Shown here one piece after another: positions 1 to 6,244 of a DNA stretch of 6,244 nucleotides. The translations under genes were made by a program, and so were the position numbers. The first letter of the stretch is position 1. Every line of letters begins with the position of its first letter. The stretch spans positions 5,772-12,015 of the forward strand of contig MFRS01000007.1 in NCBI GenBank assembly GCA_001784635.1, read 5' to 3'. This stretch comes from Candidatus Micrarchaeota archaeon RBG_16_49_10 (GTDB lineage Archaea > Aenigmatarchaeota > Aenigmatarchaeia > CG10238-14). The notes under the pieces were generated by a model. It did not search any database. It was not told the DNA's origin and saw nothing but the letters and a program-made list of their open reading frames with translations.

Positions 1-381
1 GATGTATGATGCATCCTCGCTGACCTTAGAGGTCGAAATCTTCTCCCACGCGCCCCTGTACCTGTACAGGGAGACTGAATTGGGGTCGAGGCTGTTCGAC
101 TGTAGCCATGACTTGGGTACCATGACCCTTATCCTGGCCGTGTTCAGGTTGCTGTCCGCCATGTTCTGGAGTGTGAAGTTAAGGTATTGGTAGACCTTCC
201 CTGAAAGGTCCTTTGAAATCTCGGCTGGCCTAGCCAACAAGTTGCCGATTGTGAGCCTAACGGTCTTGGCCTCCTGCTTGACATCCAGCTCCACCTCGGT
301 TGTTGAGAGGCCAGTGCTGTTTATCACCCATTTGGCTGGAGACCCTGGGACCAATGCAGTCCACACTTTAGCAACCACCTT
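1..381 (-). other. PGF-pre-PGF domain, truncated by the window edge
   Basis: This segment codes residues about 250-376 of the downstream protein. The recognisable core is VYQYLNFTL, a stretch of polar residues, VPKSWLQSNSLDPNSVSLYRY, and then W-E-K-I with a following S/T-K-V-S-E-D. This order matches the archaeal PGF-pre-PGF domain (TIGR04213, from memory). It contains sequons at Asn270 and Asn317. The closing strand and any transmembrane anchor lie to the left of the window. Confidence 0.85.
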
Positions 382-1128
382 CAGGGATGTGCTAGTGGTG
401 CCGCCGCCAGCTCCTCCGCCTCCTCCGCCCCCTGGGGTGGTGGTCGTCTCAACGCCCGAGACTTCGATGTCCATCGTCTCCGTTGTCGAATCTGCGTTTG
501 ACGGGTTTACGGTGAAAGTCGCTGTTGACGAGCCTGTGGTCGCCTGGGAGGACACCCCTATGGTGCAGCTCACCCCAAGGCTCTGCCCCCCGGCTATCGA
601 AGAGGGGGAGCAGCCTGAATCTATGCTGAAGTCAGATGGCGAAACGCTTATGCTTCCAAACCGTGCCGTAGTCTCGCCAGTGTTCTGTATGTCTATGCTT
701 ATCGAGAATGTATCGCCTTGGTCAGCTGTGGTTGAGGAAGGGCTGACCGCCGCAGACAAAGATGGTGGTGTTATAACATCGAGAGTTTCGTCCCCGAAAT
801 CTGGCGTGCATGTCCCGGAAACGCTCACCGTTATCTTCTGGTCCGAGGCCTTGCTCGCCGTCACCGTAGTCCATGAGACGCTTGTCCCGCTGATGCTCTT
901 CGTCTGGCTCTCGGAGACATCGCAAACCCCGCATTCGCTGAGGTCCAAGTAGGCTGAGTTGCAGTCTCCCGACCAGCCTGACGCCGTCACCGTGAAGGTC
1001 TTTCCCGACATCACAGTCCCTGAGTCTGCGCCCGACTGTGTGACGCCCACCGTCACAGCCGCCAGCGCAAAACTCCCTATTGAAAAGATGAATGCCAAAA
1101 CGAATCCGACCAAAATCTTCCCGTTCAT
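1..1128 (-). CDS. PGF-pre-PGF domain surface protein with signal peptide, 3'-partial
   Basis: The frame is open from ATG 1128 to the left edge: 376 residues with no stop, so the C-terminus is missing. Residues 1-23 form a signal peptide (K4, a hydrophobic core, and a SFALA cleavage site). Residues about 25-118 form a first Ig-like domain with Cys 56, 66, 69 and 107. Residues about 121-225 form a second, CARDB/NEW3-like domain with Cys 173 and 188. Next come a threonine run and the linker PGGGGGGGAGGG (233-244 region). From about 250 the sequence matches the PGF-pre-PGF domain as I know it: GKVYQYLNFTL at 310-320, RIRVMVPKSWL at 332-342, then LDPNSVSLYRYRGAWEKIS at 347-365. The end of that domain (usually a PGF-aromatic motif) lies outside the window. 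Family members are archaeal secreted or surface proteins, often with a membrane-anchoring C-terminus. The start at 1128 is preferred because GGAGG lies nine bases upstream; an in-frame ATG at 1134 overlapping the upstream stop would add only Met-Arg. The role in the envelope, and any partnership with the upstream giant protein, are inferred. Confidence 0.9.
   Translation of the reverse strand, partial: MNGKILVGFVLAFIFSIGSFALAAVTVGVTQSGADSGTVMSGKTFTVTASGWSGDCNSAYLDLSECGVCDVSESQTKSISGTSVSWTTVTASKASDQKITVSVSGTCTPDFGDETLDVITPPSLSAAVSPSSTTADQGDTFSISIDIQNTGETTARFGSISVSPSDFSIDSGCSPSSIAGGQSLGVSCTIGVSSQATTGSSTATFTVNPSNADSTTETMDIEVSGVETTTTPGGGGGGGAGGGTTSTSLKVVAKVWTALVPGSPAKWVINSTGLSTTEVELDVKQEAKTVRLTIGNLLARPAEISKDLSGKVYQYLNFTLQNMADSNLNTARIRVMVPKSWLQSNSLDPNSVSLYRYRGAWEKISTSKVSEDASYI
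397..432 (-). repeat. Glycine-rich linker (GGN codon run)
   Basis: A run of GGN codons encodes PGGGGGGGAGGG, about residues 233-244, between the second Ig-like domain and the PGF-pre-PGF domain, after four threonine codons. The codons mix GGG, GGC and GGA, so this is a low-complexity flexible linker rather than a perfect DNA microsatellite. Glycine linkers just before this domain are common in the family. Confidence 0.8.
1060..1128 (-). other. Signal peptide coding segment (Sec type)
   Basis: Residues 1-23 of the downstream protein read as a short basic N-region with Lys4, a hydrophobic stretch LVGFVLAFIF, a small-residue region and ALA just before a likely cleavage point at 23/24. There is no lipobox cysteine, so a lipoprotein signal is unlikely. 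The mature domain starts at once with beta-strand text (VTVGVTQSG). Confidence 0.8.
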
Positions 1129-1133
1129 CCTCA

Positions 1134-1157
1134 TCAGCCTCCACACTGCCCCACGCA
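1134..1157 (-). other. Cys-Gly C-terminal tail CVGQCGG of the giant protein
   Basis: The last seven residues (1695-1701) follow a closing beta strand ending RWF. Two cysteines three residues apart and a terminal Gly-Gly make up the whole tail. There is no transmembrane helix, PGF-CTERM-like signal or basic stop-transfer after the last module. Confidence 0.7.
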
Positions 1158-4100
1158 GAACCACCTTTCAACGGTCTCCGTGCCTGACGGCGACACTACG
1201 TTTAGCATAACCTGGTAGTTCCCGTCCTCCCATCCCGAATTCGGGGTTATCCTAAGTATCCCATAACCGTATGCGTCCGTGAGGGTATAATCTGCGTTCA
1301 GCGTGTAATCGTCGCCTTCAGAAACCCCCTTGGAAAGTATCTGGAACCCTAATGGGGATGCTTTCCCTATTTTGGTGATTGTTATGTTGGCCCCCTCTAT
1401 CGGGGTGTGGCTGAAGTCGTATGCCTTCACCAAGACGTCGACGGGGCTTGAAGATTCTATAAGCCACTCGTCCTTCCTAAATATCATGTCAGTCCCATTG
1501 AAGAAAGGTATGTTCCAGCTTGGCTGCTGGCTCCAGTCCTGAACTCCCGGATAATCCTCGCCGAACCTCGCATTGCCCTCGTATATCCCTCCAGGCAGAG
1601 AGCCCCACATCTCGCTGGTCCAGTTGGCGCTTTCCCCGCTGTAATACTCATCCCCTGTCAGGTCTATCTGCAATCCGTCCTCTGTCGTGAAGCTGTATAG
1701 CTCCAGGTCGTCGTCCACCATAGCGGAGGTTAGCTCCTGCTGCCCGTCAAACCTGGAATCGAAGACGATCATATAGAAAGTCCCGTCGGTCGCCCCGCTC
1801 CTGTCCAGGTCGAAATCAAGCGATGACTCGTCAAGCTTCGCAAAAAGGCTTTCCGTGCCGGGAGCGAAGTTGATGTTCCCGATGACTGGAGGCGGCTCGA
1901 CTATCGAGGATATCTCGCTCATGTTACCGACCGTCAGCCCGCTCCATATCTCCGGGCCCACATCGGCAAGGTAAAGCTCGAGCGTGAAGTTATCCCTTGG
2001 CGATAATCCGATTGCCTCCGGACTGCTGAAGTCCCCTATTTCCCTCGGGACCAGCCACGCCATCTTCGCACACTCGAACGAATTCTGTAAAACGCACTTT
2101 TGCACCACGCCGGTGCTGTTCGCCAAAACAACGTCATAATAGGTGCCGAAGATGCTCAAGTTCTGGATGTACCCCCACTCGAAAGGCCAATCGAAGTAGC
2201 CTTCTTGATAGCTGACAGGCAATATGACAGACTTGTCAATCCCAGGCACACCAAAATCTATCCTCCACGGCATGGAGCAGGAATTGTAGGTGATGTTGTA
2301 GATGCCTGTGGCGAATGTGTCGTTGGCCAAAATCTTGACCTGCTCCTCGTTCCACTGATATCTCTCAGGGGGCAGCTGGATTGTCGAATTGTTGATTGAA
2401 ACCACCTGGGCAATCATGGGATGTTGGACCGCCACCCAAACGTTGTCCAGGCCGAGGTCTATCTCCTCCTCCCAAAGGGTCTGCGCTCCCTCGCAATAGT
2501 CGTTGTCCACCGCCAGAATGGTGGCGTTGTAGTCCCTACCATCCTTGCTTACCATAATCGAATCCCCGACCGTCAATGCGGGCCCAGGGCTGTCGATGTT
2601 GAAGTAGCAATCCGTCGAGTTCCTGTAGAGCCTATGCGAGCTTGTGTTGTACATGAAGTGGATTGGCGGCCCGCTGGAATCGTCCCTCATGACCTTTATC
2701 TGGTTGAAGTTGGCCGGAGTCGAGTTATAGAATCCGCACTCCAGGGACGAAATCTCATGGGCGTTGGAAAGGACGCCCACTATCGGCGCGGACTGGTTCC
2801 TCTCGTCCGAATTTATCCTGGTCATGCCGACGGAATTGCCATCGTATCTCCTCACGTCAAAAGGCTTGAACTCGTTAAAGTAGAATGCCTCGCCTGTCTG
2901 GGCATCGGCTAGGAATGTCCTCAGCGTTATCATGGGCCACTTCCATTCCTCCATTGGCTCGTTGGCCTCCACGGAGATGGCATACTCGCCACCGGAACCT
3001 ATTTCGCTAGCGTTGAAGCTTATCTCCCCAAGGCCGCTAATCTCCCGGTCCTCTACTATGTCCTTCGGGTAGAATATCCAGTTCTTCATGTTTTTGTACC
3101 CGTTCACAGACACGTTCGCATCCCTCGGAGACCCGTCGGGAGAGACAATCATTATGGGTATGGTCATGTTGGTGTCCATCTTCAACTCACCCAAGTAATT
3201 CCAGTCGCCGACCTGGTAGGAGTAGAACCTTATCAAGGTGGCCCTCGGGTCTATGCTGAGCAATGTCAGCCTGCCCTTCTCATCGCTGGACATACCGAAC
3301 TCCCTGTTCACCCTGTCAGGGTCGTTCACCGATATTGGATTAAGGTTCGTGGGGGATGCGTTGCCCGTGAAGTCGCCGTCAGTCGAGAAGAACAGCAGGT
3401 CATAGACCCCCGCTGACGCGTTGTCGGCAAGGGCGAAGTAAACTGTGCTTTCAGTCAGCCCATCCTCGTCCAAATCTATGCCGTTCCTTCCTTCCTGCCC
3501 TCTGGACCCAATCTCATTCTCCCTTATCTGGCCTATTTTTATCACTCCGCTCCTTGAGTAGGAGGTGTTTATCAGAATCCCGGTCCTGGAGAGCGACGTC
3601 ATGCCGGTCAAGGTCAAAGTCTGGTCACCTATGGCATCAAGCTTCCAGATGCCTCCCGAACTGTCCGTGAATGTCCCCTCGACCTCTATCGGGGTTGTCT
3701 CCCTCAGGTCCGCCCAAAGGTCGTTCCCGTCGATTGAAGACGGCGTCGCATTTATCCACAAGTGAGTGCCGTTTGAGTAGAACCACATTCCGCTCTTGTT
3801 GGTGACAGAGCCAAAACGACCCTTGGCCCACTCTTCCATAAATGACAAATAGCCGAACAGCTCCTTCGAGTAGGAGACATTCGGGGCTGTGATGTTGATG
3901 TCAAAGCTTTCTCCTCCATCCCAGGAATTGCCGCAGAAGGTTGAAGCGCCATCGACCAGAGTTGATTTGGAGTCTTGGCACCAAGACCATTCGCTCTTCC
4001 TGACGTTGTTTTCAATCTCGCTCGCGGCTGTGTCCGACTCCCACAACCATGCCTCGCCGATGTATGGTATTGCGACCACGAGATCCTGAACCCTGAAATA

Positions 4101-6244
4101 TACATCCTGCATCTTCTCATTACCCTCGCCGTCAACCACGTTTATGCCCAAGTCATACTCTCCGCTCTCTAGGGCTGAAAGGTTTATGCTTGTCTGGCAG
4201 AAGTTGTTATCGCAGCTTGTAGTGTAATTCTGTCCGTATGTCATCTTCAAGGGCCTCCCCTTCTTCATGCTCACGAGCCTGTCGATTGTGGCGTTGGTTA
4301 TGGAGATGGGGTTTTCATCAAAGTCCAAGGCTGTGAAGTTTATGACCAAATCCTCGGAGCTTGAAAACAGAGGCGGCCATGAGCCCGTCCTATATTCGGT
4401 GTATATGTTGTAGGAGGATTGGCTGAACCAGAAAGTCCCTATGTCGCTCGCCGAGCCGTTGACGACCATAACAGTGGCCTGATAATCCCCTTCGTCATCC
4501 GTCGTCAGTGTCAGGTTCACCACGTAGTTGTTGAGGTTCTGACAGCTCCCCTCGCCGAAGCAAATCCGCGTGTCTCTCTCAGCTATAGTGCTGGAGTAAT
4601 CTATCCCGGCAGTCAGCGGCAGGGGCATTGACTCCTTATCCTGGCCGCCGGACATTAAGCTGCTCAAAGACACGTTGTCTGGAACCATCAGCTGATCCGG
4701 CTGCTTTGGATCCCTTGCAATGACCACGAAATAGACTGGGGCTCCTATTTGGAACACGGAAGACCCTTGACCAGAATTGTCCTGGAACAGGAACTTGCCC
4801 GATGTCTCGTTGTAGGTCGCCTGCCTCAAGTCGACCCAAAAGTTCCTTATCTCAAACCATCCCCAGCCGAAATACTCGTCCCCCGTGTTGGGGTCCGTCA
4901 CAATCAAATCGACGCTGTACCAGCCGGTCTGCATATCGTCGGAGGGTGTTATGGAGACTGTCACAACTGGGTTGCTGGAGTTGGTCACTGAACCCGTCTG
5001 GACTGTGTACCCCTCGACCGTCTTGAATTGCTGCTCGTTCCTTATCTCGGATATGTTTACTATGAAGCCTCCGCAGTCGGTGCAGCTCTTCTGCTCGCTG
5101 TAGCCACCGAAGATTGTCTGCGCCTTGTTTATGTCCAGCACACTCACTGAAAGGTTAATTATTTCGCCCTCGCTCACATAAGAGGGACCTTGTCCACTAC
5201 CTGGGATTTCCCCCCAAATCATGTATTTCTTAAGCATAAAGAACGCATCCCCGGTCCCCGTCTCAGTCGACCCATCGACGTCTGCCGTGAACCTAAACTT
5301 CATCATGTAGAACCCTTCGCTGTTGGGCGATGTGAAAACTATTGTGCCGTTTGTTATGCTCTCGTTGAGCAGGTTCCTCTCCGTCGAATTGCCCAAGATG
5401 TCCATGAACCCGGGGAAGACCCTGTACAAGCCAACGATCTTGCCGGAGGTTATGTTGCTCGCCGCCAGCTCCTCATCGGTCAGCATGTCGGTAACCTTCA
5501 GCTTTATCCTCACCGTTGAATTAGGAGCGAAAAATCCGAAGTCGTCGCCCTTGAAGTCGACCGTGCTTCCCCTCGCCAGCAGCCTATGTACGCCGAACTT
5601 TACGCCTGAATACTTCTCCTCGCCTCCATAGCTGATCTTGGCCATTATGTTGTAAGTCCCAGTCTTGTTGGGGCTGGGGAAGAGTATCATGCATTGCGAT
5701 AGGAACTGCTCCGGGGGGTCAACGTTTTCGACACCCAAATAGGACAGGGCATCGCTCAAGTTCATCACAAGGTACCCTGACGAACCACGGTGCGAGTCGC
5801 CGTTCTCATCCTGTATCTCGATGACAGTGAGGCTTCTGTTGCAATCATCAGGCTCTAAAAGCCCTGCGAAACCTTCAGGCCCGCTTTCCACCATGCCGCC
5901 AGCGGAGATGTTCGACAGGAATGTCATTATGGTGACGTTCGACCCTGGGGCGAATGAGTCGACCATGGCCTCCGACCCTTCGGCATCCTCTATGTACCTG
6001 GTGTTGATCGCCTGCATCTCGAATGAAGTGCTCTCGACGTCAAAGCTTGTGAAGGCAGACTGGGAGTCTCCACCATAAACGCCGTCGACAACCACACGGT
6101 ATCTCCCCACACCTGACCCGTCAAGGTCAAGGTCATATCTGTAGACGCCGTCGCTGACGATAGTAAAGTCCTCCGTCTCTATTGTCGTGTTGCTCCCGTC
6201 AGGGTAGTAGACTACAGCAGATATGGAGTCGAGGCTCAACGAGC
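1134..6244 (-). CDS. Giant secreted/surface protein with Ig-like or MG2-like beta-sandwich repeats, 5'-partial
   Basis: I do not recognise a named family. The frame is open from the right edge to the TGA at 1136-1134, giving about 1,702 residues with the N-terminus missing. Residues below are numbered from the leucine codon TTG at 6239. That codon is probably internal, because a serine codon precedes it in frame and the text there is already mid-domain. The protein is a chain of beta-rich modules. At least eleven carry a G-x-Y strand (Tyr 47, 196, 311, 441, 586, 695, 946, 1086, 1314, 1553, 1675), often followed by a short loop and an aromatic-rich closing strand. Several modules open with an MG2-like strand (FAPGSNVTI at 96, FFAPNSTVRI at 236). 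There are about 49 N-X-S/T sequons and 18 cysteines in nine local pairs. I see no catalytic motif and no C-terminal transmembrane helix or sorting signal. It is probably an extracellular S-layer-like, adhesive or structural protein; that role is inferred. A protease-inhibitor-like macroglobulin is an alternative, but no thioester motif (CxEQ) is visible. Coding certainty is high; function is not known. Confidence 0.9.
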   Translation of the reverse strand, partial: SLSLDSISAVVYYPDGSNTTIETEDFTIVSDGVYRYDLDLDGSGVGRYRVVVDGVYGGDSQSAFTSFDVESTSFEMQAINTRYIEDAEGSEAMVDSFAPGSNVTIMTFLSNISAGGMVESGPEGFAGLLEPDDCNRSLTVIEIQDENGDSHRGSSGYLVMNLSDALSYLGVENVDPPEQFLSQCMILFPSPNKTGTYNIMAKISYGGEEKYSGVKFGVHRLLARGSTVDFKGDDFGFFAPNSTVRIKLKVTDMLTDEELAASNITSGKIVGLYRVFPGFMDILGNSTERNLLNESITNGTIVFTSPNSEGFYMMKFRFTADVDGSTETGTGDAFFMLKKYMIWGEIPGSGQGPSYVSEGEIINLSVSVLDINKAQTIFGGYSEQKSCTDCGGFIVNISEIRNEQQFKTVEGYTVQTGSVTNSSNPVVTVSITPSDDMQTGWYSVDLIVTDPNTGDEYFGWGWFEIRNFWVDLRQATYNETSGKFLFQDNSGQGSSVFQIGAPVYFVVIARDPKQPDQLMVPDNVSLSSLMSGGQDKESMPLPLTAGIDYSSTIAERDTRICFGEGSCQNLNNYVVNLTLTTDDEGDYQATVMVVNGSASDIGTFWFSQSSYNIYTEYRTGSWPPLFSSSEDLVINFTALDFDENPISITNATIDRLVSMKKGRPLKMTYGQNYTTSCDNNFCQTSINLSALESGEYDLGINVVDGEGNEKMQDVYFRVQDLVVAIPYIGEAWLWESDTAASEIENNVRKSEWSWCQDSKSTLVDGASTFCGNSWDGGESFDINITAPNVSYSKELFGYLSFMEEWAKGRFGSVTNKSGMWFYSNGTHLWINATPSSIDGNDLWADLRETTPIEVEGTFTDSSGGIWKLDAIGDQTLTLTGMTSLSRTGILINTSYSRSGVIKIGQIRENEIGSRGQEGRNGIDLDEDGLTESTVYFALADNASAGVYDLLFFSTDGDFTGNASPTNLNPISVNDPDRVNREFGMSSDEKGRLTLLSIDPRATLIRFYSYQVGDWNYLGELKMDTNMTIPIMIVSPDGSPRDANVSVNGYKNMKNWIFYPKDIVEDREISGLGEISFNASEIGSGGEYAISVEANEPMEEWKWPMITLRTFLADAQTGEAFYFNEFKPFDVRRYDGNSVGMTRINSDERNQSAPIVGVLSNAHEISSLECGFYNSTPANFNQIKVMRDDSSGPPIHFMYNTSSHRLYRNSTDCYFNIDSPGPALTVGDSIMVSKDGRDYNATILAVDNDYCEGAQTLWEEEIDLGLDNVWVAVQHPMIAQVVSINNSTIQLPPERYQWNEEQVKILANDTFATGIYNITYNSCSMPWRIDFGVPGIDKSVILPVSYQEGYFDWPFEWGYIQNLSIFGTYYDVVLANSTGVVQKCVLQNSFECAKMAWLVPREIGDFSSPEAIGLSPRDNFTLELYLADVGPEIWSGLTVGNMSEISSIVEPPPVIGNINFAPGTESLFAKLDESSLDFDLDRSGATDGTFYMIVFDSRFDGQQELTSAMVDDDLELYSFTTEDGLQIDLTGDEYYSGESANWTSEMWGSLPGGIYEGNARFGEDYPGVQDWSQQPSWNIPFFNGTDMIFRKDEWLIESSSPVDVLVKAYDFSHTPIEGANITITKIGKASPLGFQILSKGVSEGDDYTLNADYTLTDAYGYGILRITPNSGWEDGNYQVMLNVVSPSGTETVERWFCVGQCGG
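1138..1142 (-). promoter_or_regulatory. Shine-Dalgarno site GGAGG for the downstream gene
   Basis: On the minus strand GGAGG is followed by CTGATGAGG and then ATG at 1128, a nine-base spacer. The site lies inside the last codons of the giant gene. It decides the start: the alternative in-frame ATG at 1134 would leave a spacer of only three bases. The arrangement fits translational coupling of the two genes on one transcript. Confidence 0.65.
1158..1454 (-). other. C-terminal Ig-like/MG2-like module of the giant protein
   Basis: Residues about 1596-1694 show the clearest single module. It has an opening strand SSSPVDVLVKAYDF, then PIEGANITITK (the 'designed-in variation' strand typical of macroglobulin and bacterial Ig-like domains), DAYGYGILRITP, and a closing DGNYQVMLNVVSPSG with a Trp-Phe strand. 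It ends right before the Cys-Gly tail. The fold assignment rests on pattern only. Confidence 0.6.
1704..1814 (-). repeat. Acidic internal repeat, copy B
   Basis: Residues 1476-1512 of the giant protein begin FDLDRSGATDGTFY and end in a D-D-D-L strand. It is the ungapped partner of copy A at 3369-3479. The third acidic position is Ser1481 instead of Asp, and position nine of the loop is acidic in both copies (E930 and D1485). The two copies are about 555 residues apart. Confidence 0.55.
3369..3479 (-). repeat. Acidic internal repeat, copy A (D-x-D-x-D-G type)
   Basis: Residues 921-957 of the giant protein begin IDLDEDGLTESTVY and end in a DGD-F. They align without gaps to copy B at 1704-1814, sharing D-L-D, G, T, T, Y, a mid Asp, a Gly, Leu and the closing D-x-D. 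About 13 of 37 positions are identical by eye. The D922/D924/D926-G927 spacing resembles calcium-binding loops; metal binding is inferred. Confidence 0.55.

Noticed and set aside
242..952. A 236-codon plus-strand open frame
   Set aside because: It lies antisense to the downstream gene. Its Pro-rich run is the reverse of the glycine linker, and it has no signal peptide or domain text. It is a shadow of codon bias in the real gene.
1132..1134. ATG overlapping the upstream stop (TGATG) as start of the second gene
   Set aside because: It is in frame and possible, but the GGAGG site would be only three bases away. The ATG at 1128 has a nine-base spacer. The difference is two residues.
722..1171. 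A minus-strand open frame covering the gene junction
   Set aside because: It is out of frame with both real genes, is rich in Arg/Asp/Gly in a typical frame-shadow way, and has no support from the GGAGG site.
3444..3479. A canonical EF-hand at D922-x-D924-x-D926-G
   Set aside because: Loop position 12 is Val933 rather than Glu or Asp, and the flanks are beta-like, not helical. Only a generic acidic, possibly calcium-binding, loop is supportable.
5073..5084. CTDC (residues 386-389) as a thioredoxin or zinc-binding CxxC
   Set aside because: There is no thioredoxin fold context and no second CxxC partner. It fits the pattern of local disulfide pairs in a secreted protein.
6237..6239. TTG as the start codon of the giant gene
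   Set aside because: The frame stays open upstream to the window edge (a serine codon precedes it), no signal peptide follows, and the sequence is already inside a beta module. The gene is treated as 5'-partial.

Overview
The window is almost entirely coding and reads right to left. It holds two adjacent minus-strand genes that run off opposite edges, separated by only five bases (1129-1133). I found no RNA gene, insertion sequence, CRISPR array, promoter or terminator.

Both genes look like archaeal cell-surface proteins. The downstream gene (1128 to the left edge) is the easier one to name. It encodes a signal peptide, two Ig-like beta-sandwich domains, a glycine linker and most of a PGF-pre-PGF domain, a module known almost only from archaeal secreted proteins. 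The upstream gene (right edge to 1134) encodes at least 1,702 residues of an unrecognised secreted or surface protein. It is built from degenerate beta-sandwich repeats, has about fifty N-X-S/T glycosylation sequons, and has 18 cysteines that fall into nine local pairs. Its start lies beyond the window.

The organism is most likely an archaeon. The evidence is the PGF-pre-PGF domain, sequon-dense surface proteins, arginine coded mostly by AGG, frequent ATA isoleucine codons, and a GGAGG ribosome binding site. GC content looks slightly above 50 percent. The style recalls giant surface proteins in uncultivated DPANN or euryarchaeal genomes, but the lineage cannot be fixed from this window.

The layout suggests one transcript: a giant, probably glycosylated and disulfide-braced envelope protein, followed by a smaller surface protein with a sorting-type domain. 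The giant protein ends in a short cysteine-glycine tail with no membrane anchor or sorting signal. It may therefore be held at its unseen N-terminus, by a partner such as the downstream protein, or not be anchored at all. That co-function is inference; the sequence shows only adjacency and close spacing.
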